Source: Saccoglossus kowalevskii (Eukaryota > Hemichordata > Enteropneusta > Harrimaniidae). Taken from it: a stretch of DNA of 36,058 bases. Of the stretch, positions 20,068 through 32,100 are shown in pieces. The notes beneath the pieces were generated by a model that made no database searches, was not told where the DNA came from, and saw only the letters and a list, made by a program, of their open reading frames with translations. Position numbers and translations under genes: made by a program. The stretch spans positions 255,276-291,333 of the forward strand of contig NW_003107100.1 in NCBI RefSeq assembly GCF_000003605.2, in the 5' to 3' direction. How positions within the stretch are numbered: position 1 is the first letter of the stretch; each line of letters begins with the position of its first letter.

Positions 20068-23000
20068 GTAAGTTCTCGATTAATTTTTAGTTTTTTTTTC
20101 AATCGGTTTTACTCTCTTCCATTACTATTACGGCATGACGAACTCCATACATTTATCATATTACCTTTTATTTGGCCCCAAATAATCATATTAAAGATCC
20201 GCTATTAACAATCTCCTAATCTCATTTCCATAGAAACGGCTTAATTAAATTTTGATCCCGTTTTCTATTTTTTTTTTTCATTTTAAAAAATCCACGCCCG
20301 ACTTCTTTGTTATTACCATGCACGGTTATTTTCACTTGTCCATGTCGTTACGTCAGATTATTAAATTGAATTTATGATGGAGCATCGTGTAGGTAAAATG
20401 GGTCACGGATTTCTTATATGACGTCATGCTTGCAGCCGGAATATGTTATTTTTTTGTTTCCATTCCCGAAATGATGAATGATGAATAAAACATGATGCGT
20501 CAATGACACGTGACTTAAAGGGCTGAGTTCATCTTATTTTTGTTTTGTTATCATTATCACATCTAAGACTGCGAACTTTTGAACTTGGTGGATATTGGCG
20601 GTAATAAAATCTGATGGCCCTCAAATCATAAAGGAAGCCGTAAAGATATGTCTGACCATGGAGCTAAAAAGGAGCTTGATCTGACACATGCGCGTGAAAT
20701 GCGACACTAGTTCATAACGTGATAAATTTCATTGAAATACCCTGGTTCATCTCAACCGTTTTTGAGGTCACGTACTACATCTGCCAATTAGTCAACGTCT
20801 TGTGTGCTATATGGATTCGTCAAAATAATTACATGTGCAAGACCGGTGTAAGTGTGACATCGTTTTAATGATCATTTCACTTGCTAGTATAGGATACTGA
20901 GTTAAGGGCTTTGTTGTCGCAGTGTTTGGAGCAGGTGCGCATGCGCTATCTATTTAGGGCAAATTATGACAATATCACGCGAGAGATGTACCTGTGTGTT
21001 TATTGAGGTCATCTCATTCTGACATCTACTATAAAACCGTGGAATAACAATCCCCGTCTCCGCGAAATACACGTATGCCATTATACACGTTTAACCTAGT
21101 TGTAAAATAATTGCTGTAGTTGGACAAAAGACCAACATATGTCAATTGTCAAAACTTAAATTCCGTATTGTTTATGGTCCACTGAGTGGCTAGAGCATTG
21201 ACTGTACTTTTAATTCAATTATAAATAATATACATTTATTCCAACTTGGCTTACTCAAAACACACATTGATTTGAATTGAAGTTTGTCTCATTTGTATGT
21301 CTTTCTTATATAAAGTCTATACGAAGCTTCCCTTGAAGTAAGTTGGTGGTCACATAATTATAATTATTTAGATTCAGTTTATCTCCTATGAAGAATACGT
21401 TCATTGATTTGTATCTCAGACCCCAGAAACAGCGAGATAAGCTGTCCATGTCTATGTCGCGCGTGTTTTTCTCGCCACGTCCTATGACTGTGTTTTGATT
21501 TCGACTCATTAAATTATTAACTCTGTGTGTGTAGTAGACATACTGTACTGTATCGTTTATATATATCTGATATCTACACTTCCTGTAAGGGATATCCCAG
21601 GTTAGGATTACTGAGTTCTATGCTAATAAAGCAGCATATCATAACATTGCCGAGGCAGCTACATAAACACGTAACCCCCCTAAAGGAGACCTCGGCGTGC
21701 GATTCACATCGTTGAGTATTGTACGTTAATTTGGAGAAGTACTCAAAATAAACTTATGAACTAGTAATCAAAACAAACTTATGAACTACTAGTACCCTCT
21801 CCAGTAATACTGATATGTGGACGACACTGTAACCAGTAGAGTCACATTTATTTGGTGGTAGATTTATTTTACCTCGCCTCTGCCTCAGGACGTTCCGGCG
21901 GGCGATCCGATTTAAATTACCACATTTCTCAGCATCACTCCAAGTCAGGACTATGTGATAAACGTCAGCCGCCAGAGGGGACTGTAACTGTTTACTTGTA
22001 AGTTCAACTATTAATTTCACGGTTTAATATTCCCTAATAGATTCTGTCTTAGCATACGTGTACGGTATCACCGAACCCCTGTGAGCTTTCCCACCGTATA
22101 TTAATAGAGGTCTTTGATTCGCCATCAGCTGTTAAAGTAATCACAACGGCTGTGCTGCGTCCTAGCCAACTGTATGCATGACTATTACTGCTCAAAGTGC
22201 CAGGTCATTTTATCTGACAGAAAAGTAAACCATTAAAGGGTGGGAAAAATGGCGAAATAAATCCTGTTGTTATGTCAAAGAGGCCCAAATCCCGATGGAC
22301 TTGTTTCACTTTTTCGCTGAGCTTGTCCGATTTTACAGCTCAAAAAATAAACAAAACGGTTAAATATGTCATTTTTTTATTGGAGGGAAATATCACGAAG
22401 TGTTTCAGATGTATTAAATGCCGAATCACGGACTTTATAGAGTTTACGGCGAGACACAAACTCAATTTAACGACAGGCTGTATTTATTATGATTCTTCCC
22501 GACTCTGTTCATCGGGGACATCTGTAATTACGCTGCTCACTGACGCATGCGTGATCGCAAGAACCGTTCCACGTTACTAATTTGTTTTGACGGCGAATGC
22601 ATGTATAATTTATATGAATGTACATCTCACCATAAATGCGATGTAATATAATAAAACAACAGTAAATTGAATAAAATAATCTAAATACTTTACACGTGTA
22701 CATTAATATATCTAACGCAAACTAGACATAATTACTATGGGCATATTGTTTTTATGTAAAACGAAAATTAATCAAAATAAACAATAAATTACTGTGTTCG
22801 ATTTGTTTATTTCATACTAAATAATGAACCGTGGAAGAACATACTAATTAATTGTTACCGTGCATTTAAGTGACAATGCATTGTTTATAACCCTGGCCAC
22901 GGCACTACGTGTGTAGCAAGACAATAAAGAGAAATAGTGTACATATTAATTTATTGGAATAAAAATGCGACAATTTTAACTACTGTAAAACAAAATTAAA

Positions 23001-25698
23001 CAGGAAAATAAATACTATAATAATATTGTGCGATTGTTGTTGCTAGATGTGAATGTGAACACCACGTAAACAAAGTATTTGTATAATTGTAAATAATTGT
23101 GAATAATTGTAAATTAACAGTAGATCAATTAAAATAGGATCTGTATTCACTAACATTTGAATGCATCATGAATTTCTCAAGTCGGCGTGCGTAATAAATT
23201 AAGATTTAAAGTTGATTGTGGCTCATTTGAAAGCCGCCGGAAATTGCAACCATATACTAGTACAGCACGCATCGAATAATGTGAATACATTTAGGTCGAT
23301 TGGAAATAGAGGTAGTATTATGGTTATAAATAAACGGTATTAAACAAGGGGGTCTATCAATTTCTACATGCACGCGCGTCTGGCGTTCCCGTCTCTCAGG
23401 GGAGAGCACTAAACATGCATGATGCTTTTAGCTTATTTTTGAGTCTATAGTGTTATCGAACTCGTCGCCAATTACCCCAATTTCGGTGTTTATTTTGTGC
23501 AATAAACATCGCAGATAATTTTCAAATTGTCGGATATTGTTCATGGGTATAACAATTGCAGAGACACATCCGTCTATGGAGTTATGAATGGCGTGTGGTA
23601 TCCATGGAAACGAATTGATTCCAGGATTAAAGGGCTTGCTACTGCCATACTGCATCGCTGTTGAAGCTTTCGTCACATGGTCTGGATTTCAAAGCTTGAA
23701 TTAAAATCATTAGTATCGTATTTTCTTGGTCACTCGGCTATGATTAGAATGATAGGAATGTTTAGCGTAAAAGATGGAGTACGTGAGATATTATACGACA
23801 TTTGTAAACTGCGAGGAAATCAGCATGATACTAGATTCCGAGCGTTATACCGAACGTAATTGTAATAATGATGCCTTTCACGGGAAGTTGTCATTGAAAC
23901 CACAGTTTATTTGGATTGGGAAACGGCCGGAACTATCCCCGCGGCTGGATTGTGGGTAAAATGTAAGGAAATAAGCAACACTTGCAATCGTATTATTTGT
24001 TCTCACGCTGAATTCAATAATAAGCGTGTATCTCAATTTTAACGTCTTGTTCTCCTTTGAGATCATCCACAGGGAATAATTGTCAAAATAGAATACAGAA
24101 ATATTAAAACGCATAAATTATTTTCAAAATTTTTAATTCCACGATTTTCGCTGAAAGTAAAATCCGCTAAATTAAATCCACGTGAACATGTGAAATCATT
24201 ACTAGTTCATTTCAAGTTAAAACATAGAGCATATGCTCAAAATATCAACACAAAGTAAGTTAAATAACAATGAAAACTAAAGCATTAAAATATTTAGATA
24301 TTATTGACAATTAGGTCTACATTTGTGTTCGATAATCCGTATTCAATACACATGGATATGAGCTATACTAATGTACATGCGCTTTGCATTAATAGTACGT
24401 ACCGCCAATACAAAACATTCACATATAATGTACAGTGTCACAACAGTACAATGTACGATATGTGTACAAGTATTGAATATAAATAACAAAAACAATATAT
24501 CATTTAATGCCTCAGTATTAATCATTAATCATTAATTATTATTAATTTATGAGAGGTGAATGATACATTTAATTTCCCGTTTTTTATAAGCCGGGCACAT
24601 AATTTCGTATTGAAGGGGATGAGCCGGTGGTTATTAGTTTTCCGCATGCGGTCTGTTGATGAAAGTACCACAATGCAAAGGGCCACAAGAAGGACGTCAC
24701 GGTTGGACCTGAAAAATCCGGATCACGTGACAATATCTGGGTTTCCAAATGCTTTCTAGTAACATTGTATGATATCGTATTTTATTCTGAAGAAAATTAG
24801 GTAAATTTACCAAAAAAATTACGTAAATTAAATATAAAAGCCTTGAAATAAAATTAGCGATGTTATAATGACAAATACAAATTATATCGAAAAATGCTAA
24901 AAACAACAACATGTATAAGATTCGGTAAATGCATACATGGTTGGTTATATCATGTAAACTCCAACATTTATAACGATATATTGAGAATAAACTTTCTGCT
25001 TTTATAGTAACTTTGCCATACTCCAAAGTTCACAAAGCGGTCGGAGATTTACGACGACGACTTTCTGTTTAAATATTTAAATGCATATTGAATTTGCGAA
25101 ATAACGGGGGCACTTAACATGAATACGGAAATGGGACATTCACGTTATGCTAACTAGTATCATAAACATATACCTCCATGCTAGTTTCAATCACAGTCCC
25201 TCAACGCCACCAAAACCAATACAAGGTGTTGCGGGACTGTGTATAAACGTACGGGACGCAGACTGAACGATTGACGGGGGTGGGGGTATTTGTGTAAAAC
25301 AATCATGACTCCATGATCTGACTCTAGCAACATACTTGAACGTATCTCGTCGCTGAGGAGAAGTTAAAGGTCATATATATTGAATGTTTATGACTTATCA
25401 GAGATACGGTTTGTCACAAAAACAAAGCCAAGGACGTGGCGTCCCGGGACGAACCGACGCGAGCCGGGGGTGTAGACAACACAAACCAGTATGTGGGGCG
25501 TACATTCTACGGCCAGTGAATCATGAGTACACTTCCTATTTCCCTCTCAATGACGTAATTACCATCGTTAGTCTGATATTCAGACCAGTCCGAGTTGAGA
25601 TTCACCAGTCACGTGATCACATGCTTTAAAGGCGGGTGGATACGGAGGTCACCTGTTGTGTCCCATATCACTGCTGTATCTCAAAGGGGCTAGTCAAA
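20068..25698. other. Non-coding region between the membrane-protein exons and septin
   Basis: This 5.6-kb stretch has moderate CpG content around 20,300-21,100 and 25,400-25,690, and is AT-rich elsewhere. ORFs such as 22272-22580 show no domain I recognise. An NRF1-like TGCGCATGCGC motif lies at 20936-20946. A family B-like fragment (TTTTCGCTGAAAG and GCTAAATTAAATCCACGTGAA) occurs near 24145-24187. Confidence 0.65.
25551..25630 (+). promoter_or_regulatory. Candidate septin promoter elements
   Basis: TGACGTAA (CRE-like) at 25551, the E-box CACGTG at 25610-25615 and TTTAAA at 25625-25630 lie within 150 bases of the septin start codon. There is an in-frame stop at 25627-25629 and no good splice acceptor between it and the ATG. 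Transcription may therefore begin just upstream of this exon. This is inferred from motifs only. Confidence 0.3.
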
Positions 25699-26149
25699 AT
25701 GGAAGATGTTACCGACGAAAGTGGCATCTCTTCCCAGGAAGACGATAGTACATCTTACTCTATTCTCGGAGACAAGTTGAAGTTCAACCCGACAGTGCTG
25801 AAGTTATCACGTTCACAACCTGTATCATTTCTTTCGCAGGAGCCGTCTGCCTCGCCACTTTCCAGAGACCGGGACTTCCGCTCATCGGGCAGGTCTACCG
25901 ATTACACCAGCCGGTCTACCGAGTTATCTAGCAGCAGAAGCGAGTATTCCAGCCGCGTCGGCGATCTCGGCACCGCTACTCGCGATCTAAACAATCACGG
26001 CCGATCCAGCTCGACTACATCTGTGTCGTCATCGATGTCGTCATTGGCAGACAAAGATTCAAGAGAGTACGTCGGCTTCGCAACGCTACCCGATCAAGTT
26101 CACCGCAAATCGGTGAAAAAAGGATTCGAGTTTACGTTAATGGTAGTAG
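25699..26149 (+). CDS. SEPTIN4: Septin exon 1: Ser-rich N-terminus and polybasic helix
   Basis: The ATG at 25699 has context CAAAATGG and is the first Met after the in-frame stop at 25627. The donor is gtacgt at 26150, phase 1. It encodes 150 residues: an acidic head ([15 protein letters not shown]), a Ser/Arg-rich disordered stretch (about 60-119), then [20 protein letters not shown] and FEFTLMVV, the first GTPase strand. Confidence 0.93.
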
Positions 26150-29100
26150 GTACGTATGTAGTTATATTAAATTCATGTAAACAAGTCTACACCTAGAGTC
26201 ACAGCTGGGTAGTTATTTCCACTTAGTATAAACAAATAACTGCGCCAACTACATTTTAAAATAAATCACAATATATAACCGTAGCACTTTCCCCGTTCAC
26301 ATTATATTGTCGGGTTCAAGCAGACTAAACAACTCAACGGGCGGCGTAGCAAACATTGGCAATATATCAAATACTTGTCCTCCAAAGCAGTACAATAATA
26401 CAATGAGAAATCCTCTAATATATGTACATGTATTTTGACACTGCCTTTACTGTTCTTGTATATTTCTACCAGTACCAACAAATCGCCGGTCACATCGAGC
26501 TGATATTCTTTAATATACATGTTTTCAAATCAGATAGCGAAGTATTTTTTTTTTCGTTCCACATCAAATAAACAACATGCCGGAAATCATATTGCATTAA
26601 ACTTGAAAAACAACAGGAAATCCATTGATTTGCTACCAGTTAGTCGTTATATAGTATAAAAACCGACGTGACGAACGCATATTATCAAGCTTTAACAGCG
26701 TTTTAAAATGACTGCGCTCTTTATTCCGTAAACCCCTGAATAATGCACTTTCACGATTCGGTGAAAAGCGTTGAGACGCGAATTGCTCTAAATAACACTT
26801 GACATGTCTGTGCCCTCCCCCGAAAACAAAGTTGGTTTCTCGTATTGTCTTTAGAACAGTTGTTCTGCGTTCTTTAACTTAAATTTTTACTTAAACTCCT
26901 CTATTCAATTGTTACTGTATCTACAGTAGAAACCCGTCGAGCTTGGAATAACGATACACTCACTGGTTTGCGAATTGCAGCAATATTTGAAATAACTAAA
27001 TCACAGTAAAAAAAACAATAGCTGAGTAAAAAACACGCATACCTTTGTTAACCTTTGACCTCTCCCGATGTAATAGATACGTGACCCATTTTCGCGTTAA
27101 CGACACACTTGGAAATGCAATAAATACACAGGACTGACTGATTTGTTGCATTTTAAATTATTTAAAAGAGACGCAGTCGCCACACCGCGTCATGTACGAT
27201 ATAGGTCCAATGTGACGTATTAAAAGGCGGTAGTTGTCGTGCCACGCATGCGCGAGATATATGGGTCTCACATTAGGTATTTTTTAGTTGATTGGAAGGT
27301 ATCGAAGGAGTCACCGGCTGTACTGAGTGAAAGTCGCGCCCAGGTCAAACCTCATACTTGTGATTTTCATTAGAAGAGTGCATTGGATTGTGGGAAAATC
27401 AAAAACGCGTTGTACGACGAATATGGCTACCCTAGTCAGTTGTATAGTACTATTAATTTGAAATGACCATCATCTCGTAATAATTTGTTATTCTTCTCAT
27501 TTTCACAGGTGAATCTGGTCTAGGAAAATCGACACTGGTAAACAGTCTGTTTCTTACAGATCTCTACAAAGACAGAATTTTGCCCAGCGCAGAAGGTAAG
27601 CAGAATTAAGGATAAGGAATCATGTTTATTGCCACTTATATTCATTTACCTATGTTTCTCATTAAAGATCACATTTTACATCTTAAATGTGTATAAGTTA
27701 CTGTTACTTATTCTCGAATAAAATCATGTTTTTGTTTGATTAGTTTAAAACATGCATTTTTTTTTATTTGTTCTCACTTAAAGTTTTACTAAAATAATAG
27801 AAAGTAAGTACTGTCTATCAACATCAAATTCAGAAAAATAACGCGTATCGCAAAATCTCTGAAAAGTCATATGTGCAGACTGATGTGGACTCTTGCACAA
27901 TGTATGTGGACACTTTTTGAATAATTCAGTAATTATGCAAATTGCAGAGAAATGCATGAATCAAGCCATCCAAACAAAAATATTTCCTCAGTTTGGCTAA
28001 TTTAGACGCATTTTAATGGGTTCTATACGAGCTCAGATAACAGCAAAAACATTTGTATATGAGATATTAAATAGGATATCAAAATTGTACAAAATAAAAA
28101 GGGGTATACTATATAGTTTCAGAAAAGCAGAATAGGTAAATTTTGATCAATAATATCACACGAACAAAAGTATCATCCTTAAAACACAGATTATGGTAGA
28201 TGTATATATGTGTACAAACACACGTATTTAAGGTAGAGATGCAGGTTCGTGGGCACTTGGGAGTGAAATCTTTTTTTTTGCTTTTTATTATCCAAACATT
28301 CTTGGCTATAGACTGTTAAAATTTTGTAGAATTGTGAATAGTGGAACATACTCAAAAACGATTTTAAAATATAGATAACAGCTGCAAACATTCTCTCTTT
28401 TGAATGCAAGGCAAGATTTAGCAAGGCTGTACATACAAAATAAAAAAGAAACATGGTGAAAAAAGAAATGACGGGATCTCCATATTATGCACTATATTTA
28501 ACTTTTAACAAAACGATAATACATTTAAATTTGGAACTGTTACAGCCATTTTAATTATGAGTATTAGCAAACTTCTTACTGAGTGAATTGTTATGCAAAT
28601 TAGCAATTATCTCAGCTTCTTTTTGTCAATCTTCAAAACGCCGTCGGGGCATTGTTTTTGGTTGAACAGTGTTACAACAATCGTACAGACAACTAGCCTT
28701 GGTGTTAATTTATGCATAAACTTGAAGTAGTAAAATTTGAGCTGCTGTCCTGCAAAATTGACAACTGGTAGACAGATTTCAAGACGGCACTTTCTTCATA
28801 GTAAACATATATACCCATAAACCAATAAACAGAAGCATGGTTTAGAAGCTAATTTTTAAAAATCACTTTTGACCAAAAAAGCACATTTTTGTGCACATTT
28901 CAAACTACAGTGTCCGAAAATATATAGTTTTGTGGACAAGGAGGTCTTCTTGGTTTCCTAATTAACTAATTAAAATACCTGTCAGGTAAACTGCATCTCT
29001 ACCTTAAATCACTACATGTCTCTATACACCATAACGTGTATACATCAAATAATGTCATCTAACGAATGAGTCATGTATTCAGTGAAGCAATTATAATGCA

Positions 29101-32100
29101 TATCGCAACGTCACGTTTTTTTAATGATATTTAATTAAGCATTCTCCATTCTACAGAACGCATCAGTAAAACCGTACTCATACAGAAGTCAACAGTAGAG
29201 ATAGAGGAACAAGGAATCAAATTAAGATTGAATGTTGTCGACACTCCGGGTTTTGGCGATACCGTCGATGGGTCTGAATCGTGAGTATACTAGTAGTTAT
29301 CTAACCAGTCGCGTTTTAAGTGGAAATGTACATACACCTAGGTGTATTTATCAAACATGCATCGTCTGTTGTTGAGTTTTAAAAAGCGTATCTTTTGTAC
29401 ATGTGTATGATGTAATTTAGGGGTCGTCGAGCCGCATCATAACGCTCAGTCATCGCCCTTAATAAATTAGCCTAACATGTAGGTGTGAGTAGACCCTACT
29501 AACCCTACCGTGTTGGGTTTGGAGTACCGCGCAACTCACATGACCTTGTCAGGCTAATATATAATTAACCAATTTAATTAATTGATTAAATCGTTTTTTA
29601 TATCATCGTGCGTAGTATTGCGAACAAGGTATAAAATGTACGTACAGCATAACTACTATGTTTAGTTTCATGGGAAACACAATTGGGATATATCTCAGCT
29701 TTACAATCCATCAATTTTGTTACTGTGTTGCATGTGTGACAATGTATTCACAGAAAAAATGTTGTCACGTGATAGTATTCTGTTCAATCACCAGATACAG
29801 GATGTTTCTATATACTAGTATATCTCGTAACTGTAAACCACTTTTCCTAATTAGAATAATTGCCATGTATGCTAAGCTCTCAGCTGGTTTTGCTTTTTTG
29901 TTTATTTATTAATTAAAGTTAAACTTAATTTATTAATTAATTAAATCTTCAATCACAGACGATAATTAATTAATTTGTTTTTTCACTTTTCCACCATGCA
30001 AATGTATGCCACGTGCTTGCGGTGCATTGTGGGTATATATGTAATGAACTATGTGCCGAATCTTTCAGATGGAAGCCTATAAAAGACTACATTGATAAAC
30101 AATATGAACAATATTTTCAAGACGAGAGTGGTTTGAATCGTAAGAATATCGTAGACAACAGAGTACATTGCTGTTTGTATTTTATATCGCCATATGGAAG
30201 AGGGTGAGTGAAGATTTTTCTCGTGTCTTTTTAATAATGATTAGAATCCTGTGCGCGCATGCGCACTATAAAAGTAAGGAAACTGATTTCCATATAAATA
30301 AACGGATATCCGCTTCAACAATTTTGCAAGTTGTTTTACCGATAACACATTGATACACAACATGCAAGGTGATGGCAGTCCAAATTCAAAAATAGAACGC
30401 AGTGGATTGTGGGTATGTATGGCAGTGAAGCACTGATGATGACCGTATGGGGCGCTCTTCTCGTCACCTGTTATGAGTCACCCATTCGTGCTATGAGTCA
30501 TCGTGACGCAAACTAACAACTGGATCAAGAGGTCAAGGTGTTTAATCTGGCTGAAGTCTTTCCATGAATCAAATTGTTTCTTTTTTAGTTATAAAAACTA
30601 AGAAATAATTTGGAAGCGGCATTGTGAATCACAGATGTCTATAGCATAGCTGATATAATAAAAGTTCTGTAAACCAGTTCAATCCGGTATGAACCAGCTA
30701 CAAATAAGTCAGTTGTTACCAAGGCTCATAGGTATACCAAATACCAATATTGAAAAAAAAGCAGTTCCAAACTAAAAAGATGCGCAACGAGAGAATTATT
30801 AACGGTTATTTTGGTGAATACCCTATCTATGCACCGTGTTTATATAATTTGAATGTTGTTACAGGTTACGACCCATCGATGTAGAATTCATGAAACAGCT
30901 ACACACCAAAGTGAATATAGTCCCAGTCATCGCTAAAGCAGACTGTTTGACGCCACTGGAAGTGCAGACGCTGAAGAGAAGGGTAAGATATGATCGCCAC
31001 GGCTCTGTTTGTTTAGCAAACACATTAAAAATGTTCAACATAAAACGAAAGTTTCATGACCGAAAAAGATATGTTTATTTAAAAAAACGCTCAAATATAT
31101 GTAGTTCGAAGTTCGAGACATGATTATAATATAACATATAGAGTGTAGTGTTTAAATGTTGTGTATATTAATGATGGGAATGTATTCTCACGTGAAAACA
31201 TCTCTACGCGCACTTCGAAGTCCATCACGTGACGTAAAATCTACATAAACTATAATTAATGGATATCCTGTTATTTTTGTTGCACTAGATTCTGGACGAT
31301 CTCGATGTTCACGGGATTCAGATCTATGAATTTCCAGACTGTGATTCAGACGAAGATGAAGATTTCAAACAACAAGACAAAGAACTCAAGGTCAATAGTC
31401 TGTCATTTTCAATTTATAAATGTCCCTTTCTCGCTTTCTCTTCATCCTTGACTGCCACGTGGTTACTCGTAACTGGTAACCACAGTCAGCTAGCATGTGC
31501 GGTTCTCCAGTTGAGTCAGCCTGCCCTTGTCATGCTGAGACTGTTGTTTCTATGCGACAACCGACATGGTACTTCTTATACACTTATAACAACCTGTAGT
31601 CAATCAATCAACCAACCAACCAACCAATCAATCAATCAGTCAATCGAATGTTTAAATGTTTTGTGAGTTTATCTGGGTCTGATCTGTTGATTTACAGGCG
31701 AGTACACCCTTTGCTGTGATTGGTAGCAATACTATAGTAGAAGCCAATGGTAAACGAGTCCGAGGCAGACTTTACCCATGGGGCATAGTAGAAGGTAGGT
31801 CATAAATATGACATCACATACATTGTCAAACCAGCACTGAGCTGACGGAATACATAGTTATTGATTGAAAAACAACATGTTATTTGTTCGTAATTGAAAT
31901 GATAAATCTGTTTTCTTTTTATATTTTAGTTGAAAATCCAAAACACTGCGATTTCGTGAAGTTACGTAATATGCTTATAAGGTATTTATCGTCAGGATTT
32001 ATTTTGGACACATATCTTCACGCACTGTGATAGCTCTCGTCTTTGCAAGTGCGCCCTCACTTGATAGCACTGACTAAACTTTCGTATATTTTCAGAACTC

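Noticed and set aside
22272-22580. 102-codon plus-strand ORF MSKRPKSRW...
   Set aside because: No family recognised, no splice or promoter support, and the residues look random, with Cys, Ser and Thr scattered.
24697-25026. 109-codon minus-strand ORF with hydrophobic stretches
   Set aside because: The hydrophobic runs come from AT-rich codons (Ile, Phe, Leu, Tyr). No start context or conserved motif was seen.
25636-25698. Upstream extension of the septin frame from a GTG codon
   Set aside because: Eukaryotic initiation at GTG is unlikely. The first ATG, at 25699, has a good context and the frame closes at 25627.
19794-27595. Splicing of the 19794 exon directly to the septin P-loop exon
   Set aside because: The phases match, but the product would lack the first GTPase strand and the polybasic helix, so it is unlikely to be a functional septin.
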